Translations under genes and position numbers: made by a program
Shown: piece by piece, positions 36,017 through 44,783 of the stretch
How positions within the stretch are numbered: position 1 is the stretch's first letter
Layout: every line of letters starts with the position of its first letter
DNA from: Sulfurospirillum sp.
GTDB taxonomy: Bacteria > Campylobacterota > Campylobacteria > Campylobacterales > Sulfurospirillaceae
Length of the DNA stretch: 64,000 nucleotides
NCBI GenBank assembly: GCA_016744795.1
Contig: JADGDR010000007.1
Coordinates: 62,001-126,000, forward strand
Reading direction: 5' to 3'
Notes under the pieces: model-generated
Told to the model about the DNA's origin: nothing
What the model saw: the letters and a program-made list of their open reading frames with translations, nothing else
Databases searched by the model: none

Positions 36017-37993
36017 TTAAAATGTATAACGTAAATTTGCATAGTAATTACGTCCAGCTTCTGGTTGTCCTTCTGTATAGTAATAGTACTCATCAGTTAT
36101 ATTATTAATACCAGCAGAAAACTCAAGGTTTTTAACCATTTCATAAGTAACTTTTAAATCAATCAATACAAACTCTTTTGTTGTTGGATTACTTACTTTA
36201 TTATCAACATAACGCTCACTCTCATATCTTACAGAAGGAATTACTTTCCATTTGCTTATAGGAGTATATTTTAGTCTTGCAGAAAAAGTATGCTCTGGAA
36301 TTCTAATTATATATTTTACAGCAGGATCAGCACTTTTTGTTAAATCAGAGTTCACATAACCATAAGCAATATTAGTACTAATTTTATCATTCCAATAAGA
36401 ATCAATAGAAATATCTACACCTTCATATTCAGCTTCTCCAATATTTTGACTTTGATCTTTGCCACTACTTAATTTAACTTCATCAATAAAATCTTTTGTT
36501 TTAGTAAAATAAAAAGCCGTTTTTATTAAATGCTGTTGATTAAACATATGTTCAAACCCAACTTCATAATTCATTGATACTTCTGCTTCTAATTCAGGAT
36601 TTGGAACAACTGAACCAAACCTTGTAGAATATCTCTTATCTAATGAAGGCATGTTAGTTCTTTTTCCTACTGAGCCATAAACCATTGTCTCATCACTATA
36701 TTGATAGTATAAAGCAGTTTGTGGAGATATTGCATCTGTACTATAGTTATCATATTCACCAATATTGCCCCCGTCTCTATATTCGGCTTTTAATACTTTA
36801 TTCTTATCATAAGAAGCACCTAAAACCCATTTTAATTTATTATTTACCTTCAAAGCGTACTCTAATCCTAAAGATTGAGTCATTCCTTCTACTTTAATAT
36901 CTTGCCCAACATTAAATGAAAAAAAGTTTTTATGATAATCATTTTTTTGCATCATAGAAATTTTTAAACTTTGAGTATCATTGATTTTTAAATCTAATTC
37001 AACATTACCACCAATACTATGGTCATCATATTTTGAAGTCCATTTTTCTTTAACTAAATCAGTAGATTTATATTGAACTAATTTATTATAAAATTTATCG
37101 TAATAAAAACGAGTTTTTATTGTATGTTCGCCTAATGCTGTTTTTGAAATAAAATAGTAACTTGTTTTATCCCAATCTGGCCATCTCCATGTACGATTTC
37201 TAAATCTAAAGCTTGAACCTTCATTTCCATCTTCATAATCACTTGCATAAAAAGGATTACCTTTTTGGGCTCTTTGATTAATATAATTAAAAGAGTATTC
37301 ATCAGTATCATTAGGAGTAAAACCAATCTTCAAATTCAATTTTCTATCTTTTGAATCTGAATTTTCTCTTTTTCCGCCATCTTCCATTCCTGCTGATTGA
37401 AAATCTGAAGGTAATCTAAAATAGTCTCTTTGATAATTTGAAATTGATAACAATCCATAATATAAACCTTGATTAGTTCCAAGAGTTACATGCTCTTCAT
37501 GACCATTTCCACCAAATATGCCTGCACTAATTTGACCTTCAAATTCTTTAGTTGGCTTTTGTGTAATTATATTTACAGCACCACCAAGAGTATTTGCTCC
37601 AAACATTGGAGATACATAACCTTTAGAAACACTAATTTCTGATACATCATATGTTGTATATCTGCTTAAATCTGTTCCTTTATCATATGGGGTATACACA
37701 GGTATACCATCAATAAATATTGGTATATGACTACTTTCAAATCCACGAATACGAATATCTGTTTCATTTTTTCTGCCGACTTTTTGAACTGAAATTCCTG
37801 GTAAACTTGTTAAGGCTTCAACAATATTTTTACTGTTTGTGTCCTCAATAACTTCTCTATCAACTGTTTGTGTAGTTTGATTTTGACTAATATCTGCCTT
37901 ATCAATTACCTCTATTCTTCCTAAATCATAAACTGATTCACCCGCGTACAATCCTGTAGCTAAAACTAAACTTCCTAAAAGCATTTGTTTCAT
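36017..37993 (-). CDS. TonB-dependent outer-membrane receptor
   Basis: The 658-residue protein has signal peptide MKQMLLGSLVLATGLYAGES, then a plug domain (about 40-150: NIVEALTSLPGISVQKVG, ETDIRIRGFESSHIPIFIDG, GANTLGGAVNIIT), then a 22-strand barrel ending in the outer-membrane signature YYANLRYTF. A likely TonB box lies near the N-terminus (IEVIDKAD). It resembles receptors for siderophores, cobalamin or nickel chelates of the BtuB/CirA type; the ligand cannot be read. Context (FecCD permease, ATPase and binding protein immediately upstream, TonB system downstream) makes this a complete uptake path. Confidence 0.92.
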   Translation of the reverse strand: MKQMLLGSLVLATGLYAGESVYDLGRIEVIDKADISQNQTTQTVDREVIEDTNSKNIVEALTSLPGISVQKVGRKNETDIRIRGFESSHIPIFIDGIPVYTPYDKGTDLSRYTTYDVSEISVSKGYVSPMFGANTLGGAVNIITQKPTKEFEGQISAGIFGGNGHEEHVTLGTNQGLYYGLLSISNYQRDYFRLPSDFQSAGMEDGGKRENSDSKDRKLNLKIGFTPNDTDEYSFNYINQRAQKGNPFYASDYEDGNEGSSFRFRNRTWRWPDWDKTSYYFISKTALGEHTIKTRFYYDKFYNKLVQYKSTDLVKEKWTSKYDDHSIGGNVELDLKINDTQSLKISMMQKNDYHKNFFSFNVGQDIKVEGMTQSLGLEYALKVNNKLKWVLGASYDKNKVLKAEYRDGGNIGEYDNYSTDAISPQTALYYQYSDETMVYGSVGKRTNMPSLDKRYSTRFGSVVPNPELEAEVSMNYEVGFEHMFNQQHLIKTAFYFTKTKDFIDEVKLSSGKDQSQNIGEAEYEGVDISIDSYWNDKISTNIAYGYVNSDLTKSADPAVKYIIRIPEHTFSARLKYTPISKWKVIPSVRYESERYVDNKVSNPTTKEFVLIDLKVTYEMVKNLEFSAGINNITDEYYYYTEGQPEAGRNYYANLRYTF

Positions 37994-39019
37994 CTATTCT
38001 CCTCTAATTAATTTTTTAACGTCTTTACTGCTTAAATCTATGTGTAAAAATAACTTATAAAATGATTTTATTTCTTCTTCTATATTAATTTTAAAATGTT
38101 CAGGATATAAAATATGGTGCATCCAAACTATTCCTAAAATTCTCATCAAAGAAGGTGGGCGACTTACCCAATTAAAAGGAGAAATTGGCGAAAAATATAT
38201 TTGTTTATTTCTAAAAGCTTTTAGCTTTCTCCAAGAACTGTTTTTATTGAGTGTTTCAAAAAAAGCTTTATTTGATACAAATATAACATCAGGGTCATAT
38301 ATGTACAGTTTTTCTAAGCTAATCTTACTTTTTTTAGTACTTCCTTTAAATGAAGCATCACACTGATAGACATTAATTCCTCCTACTAATGGAATTATTT
38401 GTGATTGCATATTTCCACTACATTCAGATGTTAATCCATCAACACCTTGTGCAAAATAGACACTTTTTTTCTGTTTTTTTTCCAACGATATAACGCTATT
38501 TTTAACTCTTTGAAGGTTATTTTGAGCATAATCAATAAGTTTTTTAGCACGTTTTTCTTTTTTTAAAAATATTCCCATAACATGAAGTGCTTCTTTAGTC
38601 TCTTCTATTGTACTTTGCCCTATATATGCAACAGGAATTTTAAAATGACCAAGTGTCTCTTCAAAATATTTTCCATTTTTACGAACTATGTCCCACATAA
38701 AAATCATATCTGGCTTTAAAGCAATAACTTTTTCTAAGTTAGCTTGATTCCCAGCACTGTAAAAACTTCCTAAAACAGGAAGATTACTTACCTTTGGCAA
38801 CATATACTTTTTTTCTTCTTCAAAAAATCTGTAATTTACTCCAATCATCTTTTCAGGAGCTAATGCATATAACAAAGCTGTCATAGGAGGTGAAGCTGAA
38901 AAAACTTTTTCTGTCTTTTGCGGTACTATTACCTCTCTTCCAACCATATCAATAGAGCTTTTAGCAAACAAAGCACTCTCAAATACTAAAACAGACAAAA
39001 CACTTATAAATATTTTCAC
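37994..39019 (-). CDS. ABC transporter periplasmic binding protein (FecB/BtuF/NiuB-like)
   Basis: The 341-residue protein has signal peptide MKIFISVLSVLVFESALFA. The two-lobed helical-backbone fold is suggested by DMVGREVIVPQKTEKVF at the start, LKPDMIFMWD in the first lobe and DPDVIFVSN in the second. Two Cys (SEC and YQC, about 20 residues apart) could form a disulfide. The late segment PFNWVSRPPSLMRILGI and the YPEHFKINIEEEIKSFYKLF tail resemble binding proteins I associate with nickel/cobalt uptake in Helicobacter (NiuB type), but siderophore binding is equally possible. It overlaps the ATPase gene by one base and abuts the receptor gene. Confidence 0.85.
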   Translation of the reverse strand: MKIFISVLSVLVFESALFAKSSIDMVGREVIVPQKTEKVFSASPPMTALLYALAPEKMIGVNYRFFEEEKKYMLPKVSNLPVLGSFYSAGNQANLEKVIALKPDMIFMWDIVRKNGKYFEETLGHFKIPVAYIGQSTIEETKEALHVMGIFLKKEKRAKKLIDYAQNNLQRVKNSVISLEKKQKKSVYFAQGVDGLTSECSGNMQSQIIPLVGGINVYQCDASFKGSTKKSKISLEKLYIYDPDVIFVSNKAFFETLNKNSSWRKLKAFRNKQIYFSPISPFNWVSRPPSLMRILGIVWMHHILYPEHFKINIEEEIKSFYKLFLHIDLSSKDVKKLIRGE

Positions 39020-39798
39020 TAATTTTCCTTTTTTATAAATCCATATGACAACAAATGTGTCATACCTCTTTTGTGTGTAAATAATTCAGACTCAACTTGA
39101 TAAACTTTTCTAATGTTTTCAGGACTTACAACTACATTTGGTTCTCCAAATGACAAAATATTACGCTTATGTATCCATACAACTTTTTGAGATACTCTCA
39201 AAGCATGATTAGGATTATGTGTAGTTTGAACAATTGTATGTCCTAAAAAAGTGAGTTCTTCCATTAAGTCTAAAAGCCGTATTTGATTTCCAAGGTCAAG
39301 ACCAGTAACAGGTTCATCCATTATTATGAGTTCACTTTGTTGTGCCAACGCCCTTGCAATAAGTACTAATTGTCTTTGTCCACCACTTAAGTATCGATAA
39401 ATTTTCTCAGAAAAAGATTCTATACCAACTTGTGACAATGCTTTAAAAGCAATATTTCTATCGTTTGCACTGTAACTTAACCCAAATGACGAAGCATGAA
39501 ATCGTCCCATTAAAACAACTTCTAATACGTTAAATTCAAAAGGAATTACAGTACTTTGAGGAACATAGGAAATTAAACTAGCACGTTTTTTAGTAGTAAG
39601 TTTTTTTGATTCAACCCCATCCAACAACAAAGTACCAGCATAAGGAAGAAGTCCAACAATTGCCTTTAGTAAAGTACTTTTACCACTTCCATTTGCACCC
39701 AATATTGAAAGTATTTCACCTTTTTTGACGTTAAATGTTATATTTTCTATAATATTTTTTTTACCGTAGTTACATGAAATATTTTCTAATTTAAGCAT
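39019..39798 (-). CDS. ABC transporter ATP-binding protein (FecE/BtuD type)
   Basis: The 259-residue ATPase powers the FecCD-type permease. Walker A is LGANGSGKSTLLKA (about 34-47), the Q-loop is SYVPQST, the signature is LSGGQRQLVLIARAL, Walker B is LIIMDEPVTGLD and the H-loop is VQTTHNP. This motif set is typical of metal-chelate importers (FecE, BtuD, FhuC). It lies 11 bases after the permease gene and overlaps the binding-protein gene by one base. Confidence 0.94.
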   Translation of the reverse strand: MLKLENISCNYGKKNIIENITFNVKKGEILSILGANGSGKSTLLKAIVGLLPYAGTLLLDGVESKKLTTKKRASLISYVPQSTVIPFEFNVLEVVLMGRFHASSFGLSYSANDRNIAFKALSQVGIESFSEKIYRYLSGGQRQLVLIARALAQQSELIIMDEPVTGLDLGNQIRLLDLMEELTFLGHTIVQTTHNPNHALRVSQKVVWIHKRNILSFGEPNVVVSPENIRKVYQVESELFTHKRGMTHLLSYGFIKKEN

Positions 39799-39809
39799 AT
39801 TTGAACTCT

Positions 39810-40856
39810 CTACCTTTTCGCACTATGTCTTAATACAATTAAAAAAACTGGAATACCCACAAGTGAAGTTAATATGCCAAGTGGAATTTCTGTAGTGAAG
39901 AAACCTCTTGAAACTGTGTCAACTATAAGTAAAAAAGCTCCCCCTAAGAGAGCACTCATGGGAATTAAAAACGTATGATTAGCACCAACTAAAAAACGAG
40001 CTATATGAGGAATAACTAAACCAATCCAACCAATCATGCCTGCCATCATAACGCTTAATGCACTAAGAAAAGTTGCCAAGAATATCATTAGCAATCTTAT
40101 TTTCTTTACATCTAAACCTAAGGTTTTAGCATCTTCCTCTCCTAAGCTCATTAAATTCAAATGTTTTCCAAAGCTTATCAATATAAAAATACAAACTATT
40201 ATCCAAGGGGCAACAATAAGAATACTTTGAAGTTTTACACTAGAGAGTGAACCCATAAGCCAATAAACAATGGAAGGAAGTGTGCTGTATGGATCGGCAG
40301 TATATTTTACTAAAGAGAGCAAAGCACTAAAAAGAGAAGAACTTATAACACCACCAAGAACAAGCATTAACAGAGTATTACCTTGCCCATATAAGCGACT
40401 AATAAATAGTGCAAAGATTACAGCTAAAAAACCAAATATAAAAGCAGTACATTGTATAAAAAACAAAGACTGTTCTAAAAGCATGCCTAAGGCTGCACCA
40501 AAAGAAGCCCCTGCTAGAACACCTAATATACCAGGAGATACTAAGGGATTGACAAATATACCTTGAAAAACAACACCTGAAACAGATAAAGCCGCTCCTA
40601 TTAAAATTGAAGCTATAATTCTAGGCAAACGCATTTCTTGTAAAATAATTGTAGTAAATTTAGCTTTTTCTATAGTATCAGCATCTATATCAAAATTGAA
40701 CCAATAAAAAAGTACATCTCTATACTCATCTAAAGATACAGGATATTGTCCAATACAAAATGCATTTATAATACTTAATAAAAGTAATCCAAGTGCACTA
40801 AATAGATAAATTCGTTTTTTAATAAGCACTATATAAAGACCTTTATTAATATGCAT
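39810..40856 (-). CDS. FecCD-family ABC transporter permease
   Basis: The 348-residue inner-membrane protein has about 10 helices and the family signatures LRLPRIIASILIGAALSVSG, QGIFVNPLVSPGILGVLAGASFGAA (split here by a loop), and GMIGWIGLVIPHIARFLVGANH near the C-terminus. It should import an iron-siderophore, cobalamin or nickel/cobalt chelate with its ATPase. It is the first gene of the operon permease-ATPase-binding protein-receptor-methyltransferase. A 13-bp tandem repeat and a sigma-70-like promoter lie just upstream. Confidence 0.93.
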   Translation of the reverse strand: MHINKGLYIVLIKKRIYLFSALGLLLLSIINAFCIGQYPVSLDEYRDVLFYWFNFDIDADTIEKAKFTTIILQEMRLPRIIASILIGAALSVSGVVFQGIFVNPLVSPGILGVLAGASFGAALGMLLEQSLFFIQCTAFIFGFLAVIFALFISRLYGQGNTLLMLVLGGVISSSLFSALLSLVKYTADPYSTLPSIVYWLMGSLSSVKLQSILIVAPWIIVCIFILISFGKHLNLMSLGEEDAKTLGLDVKKIRLLMIFLATFLSALSVMMAGMIGWIGLVIPHIARFLVGANHTFLIPMSALLGGAFLLIVDTVSRGFFTTEIPLGILTSLVGIPVFLIVLRHSAKR

Positions 40857-40893
40857 TTATTGCATATTTCATATCATTAATATTAATTCTTAA

Positions 40894-40919
40894 GATAAAA
40901 TATTAAGATAAAATATTAA
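40894..40919. promoter_or_regulatory. 13-bp tandem repeat, putative operator of the uptake operon
   Basis: GATAAAATATTAA occurs twice head to tail without a gap (40894-40906 and 40907-40919). It lies between the probable promoter (40935-40963, minus strand) and the permease start at 40856, close to where transcription would begin. A repressor such as Fur or NikR could bind here; the match to either consensus is not convincing. Confidence 0.5.
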
Positions 40920-40934
40920 ATTAATTTAAAGTGA

Positions 40935-40963
40935 ATACTATCATATATAGTTACTCATGTCAA
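40935..40963 (-). promoter_or_regulatory. Sigma-70-like promoter of the uptake operon
   Basis: On the minus strand TTGACA (40963-40958) is followed after 17 bases by TAGTAT (40940-40935). Spacing and direction fit the permease-led operon. The promoter is just beyond the 3' end of the neighbouring gene at 40971. Confidence 0.5.
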
Positions 40964-40970
40964 GAGATTT

Positions 40971-41414
40971 TTATAAGAGTTTCTTATTTTCAGGATTTGA
41001 GAGAAGTGCTTCCATACTCCTTTTGATTCCTTTTGAGACTGGTTTTGGTCTCTCTTCCACATCGACACTAAGATTTATTAATATTGGTGTATCATCGACT
41101 ATTATTTGAAGTACTGAAAGAAGTGGAACACATACTAAAGAACCATAGTTCTCATGTCCAAAACCAGCTTCAAAACTTACTCCCCACTCATCTACAATAC
41201 AACTTTCAAAAGTATACCCTGCTAAAACAAACATTGTTATAGGCTTAAAAGTAGAGCTAATTTCTGAAGGAAGTTCTGGTTCAAAACTTATCTCAGATAT
41301 ATTAGTCAGTATTGAAAAATTTGTTCCTTTTTTTAAAAGAATCTCTAAAACACCCCTTACATGCCTTTTCATCTCTTTGCTAAAATTTGGATCATTTAAT
41401 ACATCTTGAAGCAT
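40971..41414 (-). CDS. Conserved hypothetical protein
   Basis: The protein has 147 residues with no signal peptide or membrane helix. It starts with a helical stretch (DPNFSKEMKRHVRGVLEILLKKG), followed by a beta-rich part (FVLAGYTFESCIVDEWGVSFEAGFG, LVCVPLLSVLQIIVDDTPILINLSVD). The ending (KGIKRSMEALLSNPENKKLL) is basic. I do not recognise a named family, but a gene of this size next to pepF is, as I recall, present in other Campylobacterota. It overlaps the pepF stop by one base, so it is translationally coupled to it. Function unknown. Confidence 0.7.
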   Translation of the reverse strand: MLQDVLNDPNFSKEMKRHVRGVLEILLKKGTNFSILTNISEISFEPELPSEISSTFKPITMFVLAGYTFESCIVDEWGVSFEAGFGHENYGSLVCVPLLSVLQIIVDDTPILINLSVDVEERPKPVSKGIKRSMEALLSNPENKKLL

Positions 41415-43126
41415 TACTTAAACTCCTTTAAAAGTTTTCTTATTTCATCAATTCCTATTTTCCAAAACTCTCTATCGTCTATATCGAAGCCAAACTTATC
41501 TATAAGCACTTTTGGGCTTTTACTTCCACCGGCACTCAAAAATGCAGTATAAATCTCTATAAAGTTTTCGCACTTTCCACTCTTGTAAAGCCCATAAAGA
41601 GCAAGAACTAAAAGCTGCCCATACGAGTAAGAGTAGCAGTAAAATGGAGAGTGTATAAAGTGTGGAATATAACTCCACCACATTTCATAACTTTTTCCTA
41701 ATGTTATGCTATCACCAAACATTTTTTTACTTTCTTCAAGCCAATACTTGTTAAAAGTAGCTAAATCAAGTTCCCCATCATGCCCATGAACACGTCTCTC
41801 AAAAGTAGTAAAGTTTATTTGTCTATACAGAGTTGCAAAAATATCTTCTATTTTTCCCGCATATAAAGACATTTTTTCATCTTCATTCAATCCATCTTTT
41901 ATATAATCAAACACAAGCATTTCAGCAAAAACTGAAGCAGTTTCAGAAGTAGTTAGTGGAGTGTCAGAAGCTATATAACCAACATCACGAGAAAGATACT
42001 GGTGAATAGCATGTCCAAGTTCATGTGCTAAAGTAAATAAATCTCTTCTTCTATTTGTATGATTTAAAAGAACATAAGGATGGGTATCAGGAGTTGCAGG
42101 ATGTGAAAATGCCCCTCCTCTTTTACCATCATATGGCATAACATCTATCCAACCCTCATCAAAAGCTTTTTTTGCAATGCAAGCAAACTTTGGACTAAAT
42201 TTTTCAAATGCTTTTAAAACTATTGTCTTTGATTTTTCAAAACTATAAACTTCTTCTGTAGTCTCAATCGGAGCATATCTATCATAATCATGAAGCTGAT
42301 CAAGTCCTAAGAGTTTTGCTTTTTTAACATAATAATCTTGAACCAAATCAAAACTCTCTTCAGCCGCATCTACCAAAGCATCAACGCTAGTTTGACTTAT
42401 CTTATTATCCATATGGCGAGATTGTTCAGGTGAGCTATAGTTTCTTAGTTCACAATCACTTTTATTATCTGTTTTTATCATATTGTAAATATATCCAAGA
42501 AGTGGTTGGTGAGGTTTAAGCCCTTTACTAAAAGCCATAGAAGCTTTCTTCCTTACCTCTCTATCAGGATTATGTAAAAGTGAAAGTATTTCCTCTTCAG
42601 AAATCTTTTTGCCTTCGTAAGCAAACTTTAGTCTGCTAAAATGCTCATCAAATAATCTACTAAAAGCACTTCCACCTGTTGTACTCTTTTTAAGAAGAAT
42701 TCTCTCTTCTTTTGCTGTTAATTGGTATGGTTTTTCTTCTTGAAGTGATTGAAGATAAAAAGTATATCCATTAGAATTGTCTATAAACTCTTTTTGTTTA
42801 GGTTTACCAAGACGATTAAATTCTAATTCAAAAAAGAGTAAAAATTCACTTACATTTGCATACTCATTTTGATATTTTGCATAAAGTGGACCATTGTCGC
42901 TATTAGTTGCAAACTTTAAAAAAGCATATGTCATTATTTTACCCAGTATTTGAGAGATAATCTCGTACTCTCTAATAGCTTCTAAAAACTCACTAGGATT
43001 AAGGTTTTTAAGCCCATTCTTGTACATCTTTTCAAAATTCTGTGCTTTTATTTTTGCTTTATCTAAATCTATATCTAATTCATCATCACTTTTATATAGT
43101 GCGTTCAAGTCCCAATTCAAATTCAA
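41414..43126 (-). CDS. pepF: Oligoendopeptidase F (M3 family metallopeptidase)
   Basis: The 570-residue cytosolic zinc peptidase should degrade short peptides. The active site HELGH lies in FTLAHELGHAIHQYLSRD near residue 360, with the downstream zinc ligand Glu in SETASVFAEML. The segment HSPFYCYSYSYGQLLVLALYG is typical of PepF rather than thimet oligopeptidase. The start ATG at 43126 lies inside the 3' end of pabC (35-base overlap). It is followed by a coupled gene of unknown function. There is no sign of export. Confidence 0.94.
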   Translation of the reverse strand: MNLNWDLNALYKSDDELDIDLDKAKIKAQNFEKMYKNGLKNLNPSEFLEAIREYEIISQILGKIMTYAFLKFATNSDNGPLYAKYQNEYANVSEFLLFFELEFNRLGKPKQKEFIDNSNGYTFYLQSLQEEKPYQLTAKEERILLKKSTTGGSAFSRLFDEHFSRLKFAYEGKKISEEEILSLLHNPDREVRKKASMAFSKGLKPHQPLLGYIYNMIKTDNKSDCELRNYSSPEQSRHMDNKISQTSVDALVDAAEESFDLVQDYYVKKAKLLGLDQLHDYDRYAPIETTEEVYSFEKSKTIVLKAFEKFSPKFACIAKKAFDEGWIDVMPYDGKRGGAFSHPATPDTHPYVLLNHTNRRRDLFTLAHELGHAIHQYLSRDVGYIASDTPLTTSETASVFAEMLVFDYIKDGLNEDEKMSLYAGKIEDIFATLYRQINFTTFERRVHGHDGELDLATFNKYWLEESKKMFGDSITLGKSYEMWWSYIPHFIHSPFYCYSYSYGQLLVLALYGLYKSGKCENFIEIYTAFLSAGGSKSPKVLIDKFGFDIDDREFWKIGIDEIRKLLKEFK

Positions 43127-43679
43127 TCTCTGCCCTTATTACTTTAAAATCTATTAAGGCATTCATTATAGCAAAATTTTGAGCTTTTTTTAAATCTTCT
43201 ATTGTTAAATCTTCACACTTTAAAAAACCACGCTCTATTAATCTTGCCCTAGTAGTACCTTGTAAGAGTGGAGTTTTTGGAGTTAACCAAATACCGTCTA
43301 CTCTTATCGCTATATTAGCAATAGACGTGTCTGTTAAAAACCCGTCTTTAACGATTATTATCTCTGTTTCATCAACCTTTAAAGCATCAATTTCATCTCT
43401 ATTAGCATACTTATGTCTATATTCTATATCAGATTCAACAATTTTAAACTCTTTAAACTCTCGCTTCAAAAATTCTTTACATGTAAAGCCCTCTAAAGTC
43501 TTGGCATAATCAATTCTAAGCCTAAATTCACCTTTTTTCGGCAGATTAAGAATCTGTTTTTTTAACTCTAATTTATCAGTAAATCCAAAAAAACTTCTCG
43601 TATAATCAACTCTTTGCTGATGGTACTTTATATTTAAAAGTTTTCCATTTTCTACTTTTATAGTTTCAAAACATAACAT
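43092..43679 (-). CDS. pabC: Aminotransferase class IV, probable aminodeoxychorismate lyase
   Basis: The enzyme releases pyruvate from aminodeoxychorismate to give p-aminobenzoate for folate. At 195 residues it is a short class IV PLP enzyme. The probable Schiff-base Lys is in YRHKYANRDEID, the cofactor-phosphate region is DTSIANIAIRVDGIWLTPKT, and LLQGTTRARLIERG is the conserved late motif. pabB lies 2.7 kb away on the same strand, which supports the PABA role. A branched-chain or D-amino-acid aminotransferase cannot be excluded from sequence alone. A damaged second copy lies at 44229-44806. The palindrome at 43475-43488 encodes FTCK. Confidence 0.82.
   Translation of the reverse strand: MLCFETIKVENGKLLNIKYHQQRVDYTRSFFGFTDKLELKKQILNLPKKGEFRLRIDYAKTLEGFTCKEFLKREFKEFKIVESDIEYRHKYANRDEIDALKVDETEIIIVKDGFLTDTSIANIAIRVDGIWLTPKTPLLQGTTRARLIERGFLKCEDLTIEDLKKAQNFAIMNALIDFKVIRAEIEFELGLERTI
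43475..43488. repeat. Palindrome CTTTACATGTAAAG in pabC
   Basis: A perfect 14-bp palindrome, read as FTCKE. The same element is at 44567-44580 in the broken copy, where the following 10 bases are deleted. Confidence 0.9.
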
Positions 43680-43754
43680 TCTATAACTAACCTTTTTTAG
43701 TACTTTATAGTTTTATTACTACACTATTCCTCATGAAAGAAATATCAAAATAAT

Positions 43755-43991
43755 TTATATATGGGCATCTCTATGTTTTTTACCATTAAATGTGAAAATT
43801 AAATCAAGCCTTATTTTCTCACCACTATCTAAAATCAAAAATTCTTTGCAATTAAATACACACATTGTTTTAACAATACCTTTTGTGCTCTCTTTTTGCT
43901 CATTTTTTAAATAAACAATAGTTGAAGGAATTTTCCTTTGAATTGCTACTTCCAATTGGTCATAAAATTCACAAGATATTGGTTCGTACAT
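43755..43991 (-). CDS. Rho-binding antiterminator-like protein (Rof/YaeO family)
   Basis: The protein has 78 residues. The opening MYEPISCEFYDQLEVAIQRK matches the start of E. coli Rof (YxPInCDDYDnLElAcq), and CKEFLILDSGEKIRLDLI matches its later (E)YLVVE...LRLDKI part. Rof binds Rho and inhibits transcription termination; the homologue here may do the same. It lies between pabC and its broken duplicate, in a region that has been rearranged. The downstream 237 bases (43992-44228) hold no convincing gene; a tiny plus-strand ORF near 44068 looks like a remnant at most. Confidence 0.65.
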   Translation of the reverse strand: MYEPISCEFYDQLEVAIQRKIPSTIVYLKNEQKESTKGIVKTMCVFNCKEFLILDSGEKIRLDLIFTFNGKKHRDAHI

Positions 43992-44390
43992 TTAAACCTC
44001 TTTTTTTGCAATATTATAACAAATTCTAGTAAGTTACACTATTTTCTACAAAAAGTCATATGTTTATGAGTGATGAAAATGTTGATAGATTATGGAAAAT
44101 CATGTTAGAAGGATTTTAAAAATTTGGATATTCTTTAGTTTAAGATTGATACTGAATTTCTAACACTTACTATACTGTTAATGTGATTTGTATAGAACAC
44201 TTTAATTAAAAGTAAATACATGACCCTGTTATTCTCTGCCTATTACTTTAACGTTCATTAAAGCAAAATTTTGAGCTTTTTTTAAATCTTCTATTGTTAA
44301 ATCTTCACACTTTAAAAAACCACGCTCTATTAATCTTGCCCTAGTAGTACCTTGTAAGAGTGGAGTTTTTGGAGTTAACCAAATACCGTC

Positions 44391-44400
44391 TACATGTAAA
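44391..44400. repeat. Palindrome copy present only in the duplicated pabC
   Basis: The bases are TACATGTAAA. The matching place in the intact pabC (near 43292) reads TACTCTTATCG-type sequence, encoding IRV rather than LHV, while both flanks match almost perfectly. Confidence 0.85.
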
Positions 44401-44566
44401 CCTATATTAGCAATAGACGTGTCTGTTAAAAGCCCATCTTTGAGTATAATTATCTCTTTATCATCAACCTTTAAAGCATCAATTTCATCTCTATTAGCAT
44501 ACTTATGTCTATATTCTATATCAGATTCGACAATTATAAACTCTTTAAACTCTCGCTTCACAAATT

Positions 44567-44580
44567 CTTTACATGTAAAG
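44567..44580. repeat. Palindrome CTTTACATGTAAAG at the deletion point of the pabC duplicate
   Basis: The 14-base palindrome is kept, but the 10 bases following it in the intact copy are missing. The deletion removes one of two AAAG repeats. Confidence 0.9.
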
Positions 44581-44783
44581 TCTTGGCATAATCAATTCTA
44601 AGCCTAAATTCACCTTTTTGAGGCAGATTAAGAATCTGTTTTTTTAACTCAAATTTATCAGTAAATCCAAAAAAACTTCTCGTATAATCAACTCTTTGCT
44701 GATGGTACTTTATATTTAAAAGTTTTCCATTTTCTACTTTTATGGTTTCAAAACATATTTTTAATATATTATCCCCCTTTAAA

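Noticed and set aside
44068-44121. Short plus-strand ORF (MSDENVDRLWKIMLEGF)
   Set aside because: Only 17 codons, no RBS, no homology that I recognise; possibly a gene remnant.
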